A stretch of DNA of 21,159 bases from CAIXYX01 sp043806415. Lineage in GTDB: Archaea; Micrarchaeota; Micrarchaeia; Anstonellales; Anstonellaceae. The DNA is taken from NCBI GenBank assembly GCA_043806415.1, contig JAZDHB010000062.1, positions 1 through 21,159 on the forward strand, written 5' to 3'. Position 1 is the first letter of the stretch. Each line of letters starts with the position of its first letter. The position numbers and the translations under genes were made by a program. Of this stretch, positions 1-5,346 are shown one piece after another. The notes under the pieces are model-generated. The model did not search any database. It was not told the DNA's origin and saw only the letters and a list, made by a program, of their open reading frames with translations.

Positions 1-2
1 GG

Positions 3-407
3 GGCACCCCCCAGAACTGTTTGCTCAAATTCCAGGAACTGGCCTACATCGACATGACCTCCCGCAAGGATGCCGGCATGCACCTGCTGGGCTCCGGGCA
101 GCTGCGCAAAGGCAGCCGGCGGATGAGCGGCCAGTTCATGAACACCATCGACGGCCGGGCGGAAGACCTCTATAACGGCAAGGATTTGGGTTCCATCACC
201 GAGCAGTTCAAAGAGGGGACGCTCACGGCTCCCTATTCCCTCGCCTACTCTCGTGCCGTGGACGCGCTGAATCGCTACCATGTCTTCGGGGCGCTCAATA
301 CCCGCGAGGTGGATATCGAATCCATCCTGGATTATGCCACGCCGCTGGCCACGGCCTGGGACGTGCTGGACGGCCTCGAGCACCCCTCCTCCAAACCAAA
401 AAAGTGA
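3..407 (+). CDS. 3' part of an unrecognised gene (5' end outside window)
   Basis: The frame is open from the left edge of the window to TGA at 405-407. The first in-frame start-like codon is TTG at 21, and with no ribosome binding site visible before it the gene probably begins upstream. The visible 134 residues are mostly helical and hydrophilic, with no membrane segment or cysteine cluster, and end in a Lys/Pro-rich tail. I recognise no family. It is followed at 65 nt by a promoter for the next gene on the same strand, so the two are probably separate transcription units. Confidence 0.6.
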   Translation, partial: GTPQNCLLKFQELAYIDMTSRKDAGMHLLGSGQLRKGSRRMSGQFMNTIDGRAEDLYNGKDLGSITEQFKEGTLTAPYSLAYSRAVDALNRYHVFGALNTREVDIESILDYATPLATAWDVLDGLEHPSSKPKK

Positions 408-435
408 GGGATATTTGGTTAAAAATGGATAATAG

Positions 436-455
436 CGGAAACATTTATATAGTCC
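436..455 (+). promoter_or_regulatory. TATA box/BRE promoter of the transglutaminase-like TPR gene
   Basis: The TATA element TTTATATA lies at 444-451, preceded by a purine-rich BRE-like stretch (GCGGAAAC). The ATG at 473 is about 25 nt from the centre of the TATA box, so transcription should begin at or next to the start codon, giving a leaderless mRNA. This is a typical archaeal arrangement. Confidence 0.7.
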
Positions 456-472
456 CCCGGTGTTAAATTAGC

Positions 473-1747
473 ATGCAAAAAACCGGCGTAGTGCCAACTG
501 CTTCCGACCTGCCCAAGACGGGCGGAAGGGCCTTTTCAGGCGTCCTGGCCAAGCTAGCGAAGCCAGTCATCATCGGGCTAACCTACGTCACGCTCGCCCA
601 GTCCATTGCCGCCTACCAACCCCTGCTCTCCCAAACTCCCGAAACGCCGGACAAGCGGGGCCAGTCGGTCGTTTTCGACCCCAAGGATTTCTACCTGGAT
701 AAATACATCTCCTTCGAGTCCAAATCCGGCAAATATTCCCCCGAGCAGTTGAAGGTGGCCGAGCAGGGCAGCCTGCTGCAGACCATGGCGGCGCTGGACA
801 GCCTCAAGCGCCGGGGCTTTAGAAAAATGCCCCAAAACGACCAAGAGATGTTCGACCTATTCCAGCAGATGCGGCTCTATGCCAATCGAACTTTCTTGGG
901 AAAATTCCCATTCCCCGACGGGGTTGAATTTGAGGCAGACGCCTTCGTCTCCACGCCGGACAGTTCGGCTCTCGACTGCGACACCAAGTCCCCCTTCTTT
1001 GCCCAGTTGCTGAAGTTCTATGGAATCGACTCCGTCTATCTCGTCGAAGTGCCCTATCCAGGCAGCCGCTACAACCATGTCCTTCTTGAAATCCATACGC
1101 CTTGGGGCTCCCAGCTCTATCTGGAGTCCTTCGATCCCAGTGAGCAGTACGACGGCTACGACGCGAAATGGATGGAGAAGAGATATCCCTGTATCCTGGG
1201 CCGCTTCAAAGCCGAGCCGGGTAATGTCCTACTCCGGACTCTGGTCGCCTCGCACCTCTATAACTCCGGCCAGGTGGACACGGCCAAAGCCGAGCTGGAA
1301 GCCCTCATCAACGAGGGCTACCAGTACGCGCCGGTCTTCAATCGGCTGGCCAAAATACATTTGGACAAGCAGGATTATCGGACCGCCCTCGATTTCGCCA
1401 ACGCGTCCATTTCCATCAGCCCGAACTATGCCTATTCCTACTGCCTGCGGGCCGGAATTCACAACTTGCTCCTCCAACCGCAAGCCGCCATGGACGACTG
1501 GGCGCTGGCGCTGAAGATCGATCCGCACTACTTCCCGGCCCTGCGCCAGCAGGCCGCGTTCCTGAGCCAGAATAGGCGCTATGGCCAAGCCCTTGCGGAC
1601 TACCAGAACCTCATCCAGCTTCTGGAAAGCTACTACCAAGAGGAGCTTGAGCCGGGGGATTACAGCGGCCTGGCCGGATGCTACTGGGAGCTTGGCGGCT
1701 ATGAGGATGCGGGCATCTATTACAAAAAAGCCCGGGAACTGGCGTAA
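473..1747 (+). CDS. Membrane-anchored transglutaminase-like protein with C-terminal TPR repeats
   Basis: The 424-residue protein has a hydrophobic segment at about residues 22-48 that can act as a signal anchor. A central region around 160-225 looks like a transglutaminase-like (cysteine protease fold) domain: Cys169 in a DCD motif, His202 in NHVLLE and Asp221 in SFDPS are in the order and spacing of a Cys-His-Asp triad. From about residue 255 to the end there are four to five TPR-like helical hairpins of about 34 residues. The probable role is an extracytoplasmic peptidase or cross-linking enzyme with a protein-binding scaffold; the substrate is unknown. The start is fixed by the leaderless promoter. 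An in-frame continuation follows the stop codon (see the entry at 1751-1828). The family call rests on motif reading only. Confidence 0.75.
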   Translation: MQKTGVVPTASDLPKTGGRAFSGVLAKLAKPVIIGLTYVTLAQSIAAYQPLLSQTPETPDKRGQSVVFDPKDFYLDKYISFESKSGKYSPEQLKVAEQGSLLQTMAALDSLKRRGFRKMPQNDQEMFDLFQQMRLYANRTFLGKFPFPDGVEFEADAFVSTPDSSALDCDTKSPFFAQLLKFYGIDSVYLVEVPYPGSRYNHVLLEIHTPWGSQLYLESFDPSEQYDGYDAKWMEKRYPCILGRFKAEPGNVLLRTLVASHLYNSGQVDTAKAELEALINEGYQYAPVFNRLAKIHLDKQDYRTALDFANASISISPNYAYSYCLRAGIHNLLLQPQAAMDDWALALKIDPHYFPALRQQAAFLSQNRRYGQALADYQNLIQLLESYYQEELEPGDYSGLAGCYWELGGYEDAGIYYKKARELA

Positions 1748-1750
1748 AAG

Positions 1751-1828
1751 ATGAACGACTCGAGCTTCGTGCAGCGCCTGAACATGTATCTCGCGCAGGT
1801 CGAGAGGCATATTCCGCCCCGAAACTAA
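1751..1828 (+). other. In-frame 25-codon continuation after the TPR gene stop
   Basis: After TAA at 1745-1747 the same reading frame continues through AAG and ATG at 1751 for 25 sense codons, to a second TAA at 1826-1828. The peptide (MNDSSFVQRL... ending HIPPRN) looks like an amphipathic helix that could extend the last TPR hairpin. It may be a C-terminal helix cut off by a recent nonsense change, a product of stop read-through, or chance. It has no ribosome binding site of its own. Confidence 0.35.
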
Positions 1829-1864
1829 CCCGCGCTCCCTCCATTCGTTCCGGCGCGGCCCCGC

Positions 1865-2572
1865 TCATTTCACGACCATCACCTTCTCGCTGATGGCCCT
1901 TCCCAAATCCGGAAAATAGGCTTCGATGAAATAAGCCCCGGACGGATTGTTGTAATAATCAAACGGGACGCGGAGGTCATACACGCCCGGCACCAGGATG
2001 CGGGGCTGCCCGTCCCGGTGTACCTCGCGCCCTCTCGCGTCGCATACGATCAGCTGGCACGGCTGCTCGATGCTGGAAATTTCCAGCGACACCACCAGCG
2101 CGTTCCCGTCAAAATACGCCGGCTTGACGAACTGGTCGCTATTCTCGCTCACCCGCAACTCCAACTGGCCGCTCACTCCGCCCGGCGTTATTTTGTCCAG
2201 CCGCAGGGTCCCGAACGACAGGTGCGAGTCCGGGTCCACCAACTCGTAGTCTGTATTCTCCTTGAGAGTGAAATCGATGATGACGGTCTTGCCGTTCATC
2301 AGCCGCGCGGCAAAACGCATGGTCGCCTTCCCTGGCTCCACTCCGGCCAGCTCGAGGCTCATCTGGCCGGTATCGGTTTTCATGGCCGGGGCGGACTGCT
2401 CGTCGATGCGCTGGCCGACCTGCAGGGCGACGGCCACCCACACAGTCTTTTCCTCGATTCGGGGTTTGAATGCCGGTCCGCCCATGCCATCTACCGTGGA
2501 ATCCAAGCCGGACGCATAATAAAAATCTATCATCCCCCCGTCCCCCTTCGGAGAGCGGGCCGAGCCAGTCAC
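1865..2572 (-). CDS. Beta-rich protein with FlgD-like/sorting-domain-like C-terminus
   Basis: The product is up to 235 residues from GTG at 2572. ATG at 2533 (residue 14), preceded by a G-rich stretch, is an alternative start. The body is rich in beta strands with no cysteine cluster and no clear signal peptide in this reading. The last 65 residues follow the pattern of FlgD Ig-like or type IX secretion C-terminal beta-sandwich domains: CDARGREV, then PGVYDLRV, then SGAYFIEAYF, then ISEKVMVVK. Those domains sit on secreted or surface proteins, so a surface role is plausible but not shown. The gene converges on the TPR gene and diverges from the IGPS-like gene. Overall function is not recognised. 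Confidence 0.65.
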   Translation of the reverse strand: MTGSARSPKGDGGMIDFYYASGLDSTVDGMGGPAFKPRIEEKTVWVAVALQVGQRIDEQSAPAMKTDTGQMSLELAGVEPGKATMRFAARLMNGKTVIIDFTLKENTDYELVDPDSHLSFGTLRLDKITPGGVSGQLELRVSENSDQFVKPAYFDGNALVVSLEISSIEQPCQLIVCDARGREVHRDGQPRILVPGVYDLRVPFDYYNNPSGAYFIEAYFPDLGRAISEKVMVVK

Positions 2573-2602
2573 CAGCGCAATCCCGCTGCCGTGCGGACGA
2601 AT

Positions 2603-2635
2603 GACTATAAATAATTATTCTTTCTTATATATCCA
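2603..2635. promoter_or_regulatory. Divergent promoter region with TATA elements in both directions
   Basis: The 100-nt gap between the divergent genes at 2572 (minus) and 2673 (plus) holds AT-rich TATA-like sequences. CTTATATATCC around 2624-2634 reads as a TATA box on either strand, and ATTTATAG on the minus strand lies near 2605-2613. The plus-strand box sits about 50 nt before the IGPS-like start, giving a short leader. The minus-strand box near 2609 is 25-40 nt before the GTG at 2572. Confidence 0.5.
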
Positions 2636-2681
2636 AGCAAAACCAAGCACACTCCTGTTTTAGCACCCATCCGTGACTTTC

Positions 2682-3539
2682 ATGCGTCTTGACCACCGAC
2701 TCCTGAGCGAAATCAAGGGGACGATCGAATCCGGCTATTACGAGCGCAACGGCCCCACGCGCCGGGAGAAGCGCTCGCTGTGCGAAGCCATCGACTGCGC
2801 GCACGCGGCCGCCCAGCTCCCCCTCCTTCTCGAGGTGGCCACCGCCCTGCCCGAATCCGGGCTCCTGCGTTCCAGCCGGCAGGAGACCGGCCGTCTCATC
2901 GACGAGCTGGCGAAGACTTCTCCGGTGGCCATGAGCCTGTGGGTGGAACCCAAATGCCACGCCGGAGATTTGCGCTGGCTGGGCAAAGAGCTGGGCGCGC
3001 CCATCCTCTGCAAGGACTGGATCATCGACCCCCGGCAGATCGTGGGCGGAGACGCGGTGCTTCTTTGCATGCCGCTCATCAAATTCGCGGGCGCCGACAT
3101 CCACGCGCTCATCGAAGCCGCGCACGAGCAGGACATGGAAGCCGTGCTCGAGGCGTTCTCGCCCGAGCAGCTTAGCCTCGCGAAGGAGACCGAGGCCGAC
3201 ATCATCGCCATCAACAACCACGGCTCGAACGGAAGCGCGCCCGGCGCAGGCCACTCTGGCTCGCCAAGCCCCAACGGCTCCTGGCGCGGGGCGGACGTCA
3301 ACACCACGGTGCAGATGCTCTCCGCCTGCAAGACCGGCCGGCCCGTCATCTCCACGCAGGGCATCACCGACCCCGCGCAGGTGCGCGCCCTCATTTCCGC
3401 CGGCGCCACCGCGCTGGAATTGGCCGCCGCGCAGGCCTGCGGCCCGCTGGCCGCGGATCACATCACCACCCTGCGCCGCGCCGTGCTGGGCAAGGACCCG
3501 GTGCTCGCTTCGGTGCCGGAAATGACGAAAGGCGGGTAA
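2682..3539 (+). CDS. Indole-3-glycerol phosphate synthase-like TIM-barrel protein, active site altered
   Basis: The product resembles TrpC (IGPS), a (beta/alpha)8 enzyme that closes CdRP to indole-3-glycerol phosphate in tryptophan synthesis. Counting from a GTG at 2673, the family signatures are WVEPKCHAGDL (cf. TEPKYFGGSL), ILCKDWIID at 112-119 with the catalytic-acid Lys114, Glu160 in the EAVLE strand, INN at 180-182 and the phosphate-site VISTQGI at 225-231. The first-strand motif AEIK is replaced by LEVA (54-57), so the second catalytic lysine is missing. The loop after INN is replaced by a Gly/Ser/Pro-rich insert (about 184-204). No other trp gene is nearby. ATG at 2682 and GTG at 2673 are both possible starts. 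Family membership is likely; TrpC activity is doubtful. Confidence 0.75.
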   Translation: MRLDHRLLSEIKGTIESGYYERNGPTRREKRSLCEAIDCAHAAAQLPLLLEVATALPESGLLRSSRQETGRLIDELAKTSPVAMSLWVEPKCHAGDLRWLGKELGAPILCKDWIIDPRQIVGGDAVLLCMPLIKFAGADIHALIEAAHEQDMEAVLEAFSPEQLSLAKETEADIIAINNHGSNGSAPGAGHSGSPSPNGSWRGADVNTTVQMLSACKTGRPVISTQGITDPAQVRALISAGATALELAAAQACGPLAADHITTLRRAVLGKDPVLASVPEMTKGG

Positions 3540-3543
3540 AAAA
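3538..3543 (-). terminator. T-tract terminator of the toxin-antitoxin operon
   Basis: Six consecutive T residues on the minus strand lie a few nt beyond the stop codon of the last minus-strand gene (3550). U-tracts without a required hairpin are typical archaeal terminators. Confidence 0.4.
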
Positions 3544-3549
3544 GAGAAT

Positions 3550-3741
3550 TTACTTAGGTTTCTTGCATTGCCTGGTCACGGGCACTCTCCATTTCGCTGT
3601 CCGTGCATTTTTGGCTTCTTTGCGCAGGGCCTTTCCTTTCGATTCCAAAAGGCCGTAACAACTGGAAATATCCTTTTCATCCGTGATTCTGGCGGCTGTC
3701 CTTCGCGCCTTTGCATTCAATGAAGTATTGGTGCTGTCCAT
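3550..3741 (-). CDS. Small basic hypothetical protein downstream of RelE toxin
   Basis: This 63-residue Lys/Arg-rich protein is not recognised. The ATG at 3741 is chosen because a GAGGTG ribosome binding site lies just before it and this avoids overlap with the toxin gene. A longer reading starts at 3789 inside the toxin. It lies 23 nt after the toxin stop on the same strand and is followed by a T-tract, so it could be the third gene of the toxin-antitoxin operon. No domain is visible and the reading is short, so it may not be a gene. Confidence 0.4.
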   Translation of the reverse strand: MDSTNTSLNAKARRTAARITDEKDISSCYGLLESKGKALRKEAKNARTAKWRVPVTRQCKKPK

Positions 3742-3764
3742 ATGCGCACCTCGGCACGTTCCTT

Positions 3765-4028
3765 TCAAATGGTTTTCCCCGCAAGCCATCTCTCGTATTC
3801 CTTATGAGTTCCAAAACAGTGGATGATCAGCATTTCCTCGCCGTTCAACTGGTACACGAGCCTTGCCTGCTCATTCACATTCTCGCAAAAATACGGGTTG
3901 CCATTGCGCAAATGCCGGCGGGGGGGCATCTGCATCAGTTTCTGCATATGTTTCTTGAACAGGATCCTGAGGCTGTTGTCGAGCCTTCCGAAATCTTGCT
4001 CACCGATTTGAGAAAAGCGGATGTCCAT
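3765..4028 (-). CDS. RelE/ParE-superfamily toxin
   Basis: An 87-residue protein with the size and pattern of RelE-type mRNA interferases, which cut mRNA in the ribosomal A site: an N-terminal strand and helix pair (IRFSQIGEQDFGRL, IRILFKKHMQKL pattern), then the strands PYFCENV, ARLVYQLNG and MLIIHCFGTHKEY. The conserved arginine (in NEQARLVY) and the C-terminal His/Lys/Tyr cluster (THKEYERW) fit an active toxin. Its ATG lies one base after the antitoxin stop codon, which is typical translational coupling of a toxin-antitoxin pair. A gyrase-inhibiting ParE role cannot be excluded by eye. Confidence 0.8.
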   Translation of the reverse strand: MDIRFSQIGEQDFGRLDNSLRILFKKHMQKLMQMPPRRHLRNGNPYFCENVNEQARLVYQLNGEEMLIIHCFGTHKEYERWLAGKTI

Positions 4029-4029
4029 C

Positions 4030-4272
4030 CTACACCTTGTACTTGCGCATCACTTCCTCAAAACCAAACGTCTTGGTCTTGCCATCCCGCCTCATCGCCT
4101 CAAGCTCGGCTTCGCAGGCCTTCCTGAGATGGTCCGCTTCCTCGTCCTCGAGGTCTTGATCGTATCTCGTTACCGCTTGTCTTAACGCTTCAGTCTGGTT
4201 GCCTGCATATCCTTTCTTGATTATCTTCTGGAGCTTCATCTCGTAAGGCGCACCCAAGTTAATATTCATCAT
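4030..4272 (-). CDS. Ribbon-helix-helix antitoxin of the RelE pair
   Basis: I place the start at the ATGATG at 4272/4269, giving about 80 residues, rather than at the upstream ATG at 4344. From there the protein has the classical ribbon-helix-helix layout: a strand MNINLG, a first helix PYEMKLQKIIKKGYAG, then NQTEALRQAVTRY. A long acidic/basic C-terminal helix (about 40-80) would wrap the toxin. TATA (TTAATATATCC, minus strand, 4303-4312) lies 30-35 nt before this start, and a perfect palindrome covers the initiation region, so autorepression by the antitoxin or the toxin-antitoxin complex is expected. It is one nt from the toxin gene. Confidence 0.8.
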   Translation of the reverse strand: MMNINLGAPYEMKLQKIIKKGYAGNQTEALRQAVTRYDQDLEDEEADHLRKACEAELEAMRRDGKTKTFGFEEVMRKYKV

Positions 4273-4299
4273 ATCACCAGGTGATATGTTTATCATATC
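4270..4299. promoter_or_regulatory. Toxin-antitoxin operator: palindrome plus extra half-site
   Basis: CATATCACCAGGTGATATG (4270-4288) is a perfect inverted repeat with 9-nt arms around one base. A further CATATC half-site follows at 4294-4299, giving three half-sites between the TATA box (4303-4312) and the antitoxin start (4272). Repeated half-sites at the start are the usual operator form of ribbon-helix-helix antitoxins. A repressor bound here would block both initiation and early transcription. Confidence 0.7.
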
Positions 4300-4350
4300 A
4301 TTGGATATATTAACCTTTTGGTGTTCAGGTTCCATTCTATCCACTCCTCG

Positions 4351-4665
4351 TTATTCCTCGTGGCTTTGCCACATCTTCCTCTTTTGCTGCAAAAGATCCC
4401 GCGAGATCGACATGAGCTGAGTGGAGAGGCGCAGGGCCTCGTCCGGCGAGAGCCTTATCGACTGTTGGCTCACCGTATTGAGGATCCTCACCACCACCTG
4501 TCCGTCGCGGGGGAAGCCGTTCACTTCCTGGCAATCCTCGCGCTCGAGGCGCAGGGCGTTGCGGTGGCTCTCGCCCTTGTCATCCTTCCACCAATGGATC
4601 ACTTCATCTTCCACGACCATGCCCATCCCCTTCCCATCCCGGATTTTCTCGCCTTTCCGCCTCAA
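4351..4665 (-). CDS. Hypothetical protein, about 90-104 residues
   Basis: Not recognised. The product from TTG at 4665 is 104 residues; ATG at 4626 (91 residues) is the alternative. The first half is probably beta strands (MVVEDEVIHWWKDDKG, VVVRILNT), followed by the helix motif LSPDEALRLSTQLMSI and a charged C-terminal helix. A TATA-like TTTAAAATA on the minus strand near 4697-4706 supports transcription of the longer form. The gene ends 79 nt before the antitoxin start, on the same strand. Confidence 0.55.
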   Translation of the reverse strand: MRRKGEKIRDGKGMGMVVEDEVIHWWKDDKGESHRNALRLEREDCQEVNGFPRDGQVVVRILNTVSQQSIRLSPDEALRLSTQLMSISRDLLQQKRKMWQSHEE

Positions 4666-4771
4666 GGGCGGACTACTAAGAGAAGTAGAGTTTTGGCCCT
4701 ATTTTAAAGGCCCGAGAGGGTGGGTTTCCGCTCGACCCGCCCGCCACCTGCCTCTGGCTGGGGGGATAAAC

Positions 4772-4806
4772 AAAAATCAGCAAAAATTCCTCGAAGAAAG
4801 AAAAAA
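4772..4806 (-). terminator. U-tract terminator after the acidic small gene
   Basis: On the minus strand three T-runs (six, five and five Ts at 4801-4806, 4782-4786 and 4772-4776) begin 13 nt beyond the stop of the acidic gene. Successive U-tracts are typical archaeal terminators. Confidence 0.5.
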
Positions 4807-4818
4807 TCGGAAAACTGC

Positions 4819-4932
4819 TTACTCGTCCTCTTCGTCTTCCCAGTCCTCGTCGAAATCCTGATTGTCCTCATCCTCGTCTTCGACGTCCTCGTCTTCATCC
4901 CGCAAGGATTGGAGTGTCCATTCGATACGCAT
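4819..4932 (-). CDS. Tiny, extremely acidic protein (37 residues)
   Basis: The reading is ATG at 4932 to TAA at 4819-4821. After a normal N-terminus (MRIEWTLQSLR), 21 of the last 26 residues are Asp or Glu. A ribosome binding site (GGTGAG) lies about 4 nt before the ATG. A strong TATA (GTTTATAAATAT, minus strand, 4961-4972) lies about 35 nt upstream, and U-tract terminators follow. These signals argue for a real gene despite its length. Such tails can mimic nucleic acid or bind basic proteins, but no specific role can be assigned. Confidence 0.7.
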   Translation of the reverse strand: MRIEWTLQSLRDEDEDVEDEDEDNQDFDEDWEDEEDE

Positions 4933-4960
4933 AAACTCACCTGCCCCACAATATCTAGAA

Positions 4961-4972
4961 ATATTTATAAAC
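4961..4972 (-). promoter_or_regulatory. TATA box of the acidic small gene
   Basis: GTTTATAAATAT on the minus strand is close to the archaeal TATA consensus. It predicts transcription start around 4940, leaving a leader of about 8 nt that holds the GGTGAG site. Confidence 0.65.
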
Positions 4973-5025
4973 AGTCTGTCCTCTCGACGAAAAATAATCG
5001 CCCCGAGGCATCGGTTATGTGTCTC

Positions 5026-5103
5026 TATGTGGTATTTAAACGTTTCGGCCGCATCCCGGAAATCCGGCCGTCCCCTCTACGAGCGAATCCGCAGTTTTAA
5101 TAG
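5026..5103 (+). promoter_or_regulatory. Probable promoter(s) of TRAM-glmS operon
   Basis: Two TATA-like elements precede the TRAM gene: GTATTTAAAC around 5028-5037 and GTTTTAATAG around 5092-5101. The nearer one predicts start of transcription just before the ATG at 5135. Between them lies a GC-rich inverted repeat (CGGCCG near 5046-5051 and again near 5066-5071). The rest of the 202-nt gap 4933-5134 holds nothing I recognise. Confidence 0.4.
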
Positions 5104-5134
5104 CTTGAAGCCTGCAAAGACTTCCTGGATTCCC

Positions 5135-5335
5135 ATGAGCACACCCTCCGCGCCCCCCGTCGCCGTCGGCGACATCCTTGCCGTCACCATCGACACGGCC
5201 GGCCCGCACGGGCAGGGCATCGTGCACCTCGACAATTTCATCCTCTTCGTCGAGAACATCGCGACCGGCACCAAAGCCAAAGTGAAAATCACCCACCTCG
5301 GGCGCACCTATGCCAACGCCAAACGGGTAGGATAG
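5135..5335 (+). CDS. Single-domain TRAM protein (RNA-binding)
   Basis: This 66-residue protein is essentially one TRAM domain, an OB-like RNA-binding fold known from TrmA and MiaB-type enzymes. It also occurs free-standing in archaea, where such proteins have been proposed to act as RNA chaperones. Visible features are VGDILAVTIDTAGPHGQGIVHLDNFILFVENIATGTKAKVKI, spanning about residues 11-52 and matching the family pattern of a GDxxxVxI strand, a GxGI turn, a FVxN strand and the KVKIT strand. The ATG at 5135 puts the domain at the N-terminus with a short Pro-rich lead. glmS begins 11 nt after its stop, so co-transcription is likely. Confidence 0.8.
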   Translation: MSTPSAPPVAVGDILAVTIDTAGPHGQGIVHLDNFILFVENIATGTKAKVKITHLGRTYANAKRVG

Positions 5336-5346
5336 CAGGTCTTTTC

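Noticed and set aside
4720..5100. Plus-strand reading rich in Leu/Val/Ile opposite the acidic gene
   Set aside because: It is the complement of the Asp/Glu codon run, without start signals. The minus strand has TATA, ribosome binding site and terminator.
4933..5134. glmS-type ribozyme or riboswitch upstream of TRAM-glmS
   Set aside because: The glmS ribozyme is bacterial. Only a short GC inverted repeat and TATA elements are seen here.
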